64,000 nt of DNA from Thermasporomyces sp036564245 (GTDB lineage Bacteria; Actinomycetota; Actinomycetes; Propionibacteriales; Actinopolymorphaceae). A program made the translations under genes and the position numbers. Numbering within the stretch: the stretch's first letter is position 1; the number at the start of each line of letters is the position of its first letter. The notes under the pieces were generated by a model. It was not told the origin of the DNA. It did no database searches and saw only the letters and a program-made list of their open reading frames with translations. Shown here piece by piece: positions 62,520 to 64,000 of the stretch. The DNA is taken from positions 62,001 through 126,000 of the forward strand of contig DATCKU010000105.1 of NCBI GenBank assembly GCA_036564245.1, read 5' to 3'.

Positions 62520-64000
62520 CAGTACCTCACCTCCTGGCTACGCCGGCGGATCACCGTGACCTCGTCGCGCTGGTTGCCGGTCGGCCCCAGGTAGTTGAAC
62601 GCGAACGACAGCTGCGCATAACCACCGATCAGATGGGTGGGTTTGATGAGGATCCGGGTGAGGGAGTTGTGGATGCCGCCGCGTCGACCACTTGCCTCGG
62701 CGATCGGCACGTTCACGACTCTCTCCTGCGCGTGGTAGACGAAAACCGTGCCGGGTGGCATGCGATGGGAGACGATCGCGCGCAAGACCATGACGCCGTT
62801 GCGGTTGACGAGCTCTACCCAGTCGTTGTCTGCCACGCCGATCTCGGCGGCATCGTCCGCGCTGATCCACACGGTCGGACCTCCGCGTGACAGTGAGAGC
62901 ATGAAGAGGTTGTCCTGGTACTCCGAATGGATCGACCACTTCGAGTGCGGCGTCAGATAGCGCACGACGATCTGCTTTGCACCATTCGGACCCAAGGCCG
63001 GCTCACCGAACAGGCGCTGCATGTCCAGTGGCGGGCGATAGATCGGCAAGGACTCGCCGAACTCATGCATCCAGTCGTGGTCGAGAAAGAAGTGCATTCG
63101 GCCGGTGAGCGTGTGCCACGGCTTGAGCTCTTCGACGTTCGTGGTGAACGCCGCATAGCGCCGGCCACCGGTCTCGCTGCCCGACCATTCCGGGCTCGCG
63201 ATCACGGGCACCGGATGGGCCTGGGTGTCGGCGAAGCTGATCCGGCGTTCCTCACTCCCTTGCGCCAGGTGGGCGAGCGGTTTGCCGACCCGGCGCTCCA
63301 TCGTGCGAAACCCCTGCACGGCCAGGCGGCCGTTCGTGGTGCCGGAGAGCGCGAGGATCGCCTCGGCGAGCTTGGCGTCGGTGTCGAGCGCCGGCCTGCC
63401 GTCGACCGCACCGCCGAGCATCACGCCGCACGCCTTGCGCAACTGCTCGACCTCGTCGTCCGGCCGGAAGGTCACCCCCTTGGTCGTGAGGCCGAGTTCC
63501 TCGGTCAGCGGGCCGAGGGCGGCCAACTTGTCCGCAATTGCCGGATAGTCCCGTTCCACGACGGTCAGCACCGGCATCGTGCGGCCAGGCACGGGCGGCG
63601 GATTCCCACGCCGCCAGTCCCGGACCACACCGCCAGGTTGTGCCGTCTCGCCGGGTGTGTCGTGCTGCAGCGCGGTCGCGACGACGTCCCGGCGTACCCC
63701 GAGGTGCGTTCTCGCGAGCTCGCTGAACCGCTGCGCGATAGCGGTGAAAGCCGCGAAGTCCGAGCGAGTCTCCCACGGCGGGTCGATCGCGGGACTGAAG
63801 GCATGCACGAACGGATGCATGTCCGTGGACGACAGGTCGTACTTCTCGTACCACGTGGCCGCGGGCAGCACCACGTCGGCGAGCAACGTGGAGCTGGTCA
63901 TCCGGAAGTCCAGCGCCAGCAGCAGGTCGAGTTTGCCCTCGGGCGCCTCGTCGCGCCAGACCACGTCGCGCGGCCGGCGGTCGGGCGGGGTCTCGGTCGC
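62519..64000 (-). CDS. narG: Respiratory nitrate reductase alpha subunit (C-terminal part)
   Basis: The last roughly 490 residues of the molybdopterin subunit; the rest is beyond the window edge. LADVVLPAATWYEKYDLSST and DMHPFVHAF are cofactor-domain segments. The C-terminal barrel has FFLDHDWMHEFGESLPIYRP and GGIHNSLTRILIKPTHLIGG, all typical of NarG. It reduces nitrate to nitrite on the cytoplasmic side. It is first of the visible genes in the operon, and its stop overlaps narH. Confidence 0.95.
   Translation of the reverse strand, partial: ATETPPDRRPRDVVWRDEAPEGKLDLLLALDFRMTSSTLLADVVLPAATWYEKYDLSSTDMHPFVHAFSPAIDPPWETRSDFAAFTAIAQRFSELARTHLGVRRDVVATALQHDTPGETAQPGGVVRDWRRGNPPPVPGRTMPVLTVVERDYPAIADKLAALGPLTEELGLTTKGVTFRPDDEVEQLRKACGVMLGGAVDGRPALDTDAKLAEAILALSGTTNGRLAVQGFRTMERRVGKPLAHLAQGSEERRISFADTQAHPVPVIASPEWSGSETGGRRYAAFTTNVEELKPWHTLTGRMHFFLDHDWMHEFGESLPIYRPPLDMQRLFGEPALGPNGAKQIVVRYLTPHSKWSIHSEYQDNLFMLSLSRGGPTVWISADDAAEIGVADNDWVELVNRNGVMVLRAIVSHRMPPGTVFVYHAQERVVNVPIAEASGRRGGIHNSLTRILIKPTHLIGGYAQLSFAFNYLGPTGNQRDEVTVIRRRSQEVRY

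Noticed and set aside
1..64000. CRISPR arrays or tRNA/rRNA genes
   Set aside because: No regularly spaced repeat array, tRNA cloverleaf or rRNA signature was found apart from the tRNA-like part of the tmRNA.

Overview
This is high-GC DNA with GTG and TTG starts, many 4-base stop/start overlaps, an FtsEX-SmpB core block and a tmRNA tag ending in FALAA. It comes from an actinobacterium, probably a soil Propionibacteriales relative (Kribbella or Actinopolymorpha type). That placement is an inference from gene content and order. The window holds about 56 protein genes, one tmRNA and three gene remnants.

Left end (1-10.8 kb), mostly core: a short-chain dehydrogenase cut by the window edge; a compact Tad/Flp-type pilus operon (tadA, tadB, tadC, a small pilin-like protein, two TadE-like pseudopilins and a short Tad-domain protein); then prfB, ftsE, ftsX, a secreted coiled-coil M23 peptidoglycan hydrolase and smpB. 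FtsEX and the M23 protein probably act together in septal wall splitting. SmpB works with the tmRNA encoded 28 kb further on.

Between smpB and ssrA (10.8-38.6 kb) lies mostly accessory metabolism: a GT4 glycosyltransferase with two ABC-2 permeases but no ATPase; a GH31 glucosidase; serA; an MFS carrier; a nitroreductase-fold-like protein; an acyl-CoA dehydrogenase behind a perfect palindrome; a PAP2 phosphatase; and a membrane-anchored CBM2-like protein. Next come a PhyH dioxygenase, a zone of truncated genes (dihydrofolate-reductase family and FAD monooxygenase remnants next to a TetR gene), and a MarR/oxidoreductase pair with two matching operators. The stretch ends with a GH35 beta-galactosidase, a LacI regulator and an Opp/Dpp-type ABC transporter with a fused double ATPase, which together look like an oligosaccharide uptake and hydrolysis locus.

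After the tmRNA and its strong terminator (39-48.5 kb) is a tightly coupled cluster: MalE/F/G-type sugar transporter, SDR dehydrogenase, SGNH esterase, a 770-residue FAD oxidoreductase with a discoidin-like tail, and a 547-residue protein of no recognised family. This is the best candidate for an undescribed catabolic system.

Right part (48.5-64 kb): a TetR gene and a small membrane-protein gene with paired operators; a secreted carboxylesterase; a parvulin/SurA-like foldase translationally coupled to a large secreted beta-helix/F5-8C protein; a PhyH gene divergent from an AraC regulator; a remnant of a siderophore-ABC ATPase; a PLDc_N/SHOCT membrane protein; and a respiratory nitrate reductase operon narG-H-J-I-narK on the minus strand, with narG cut by the window edge.
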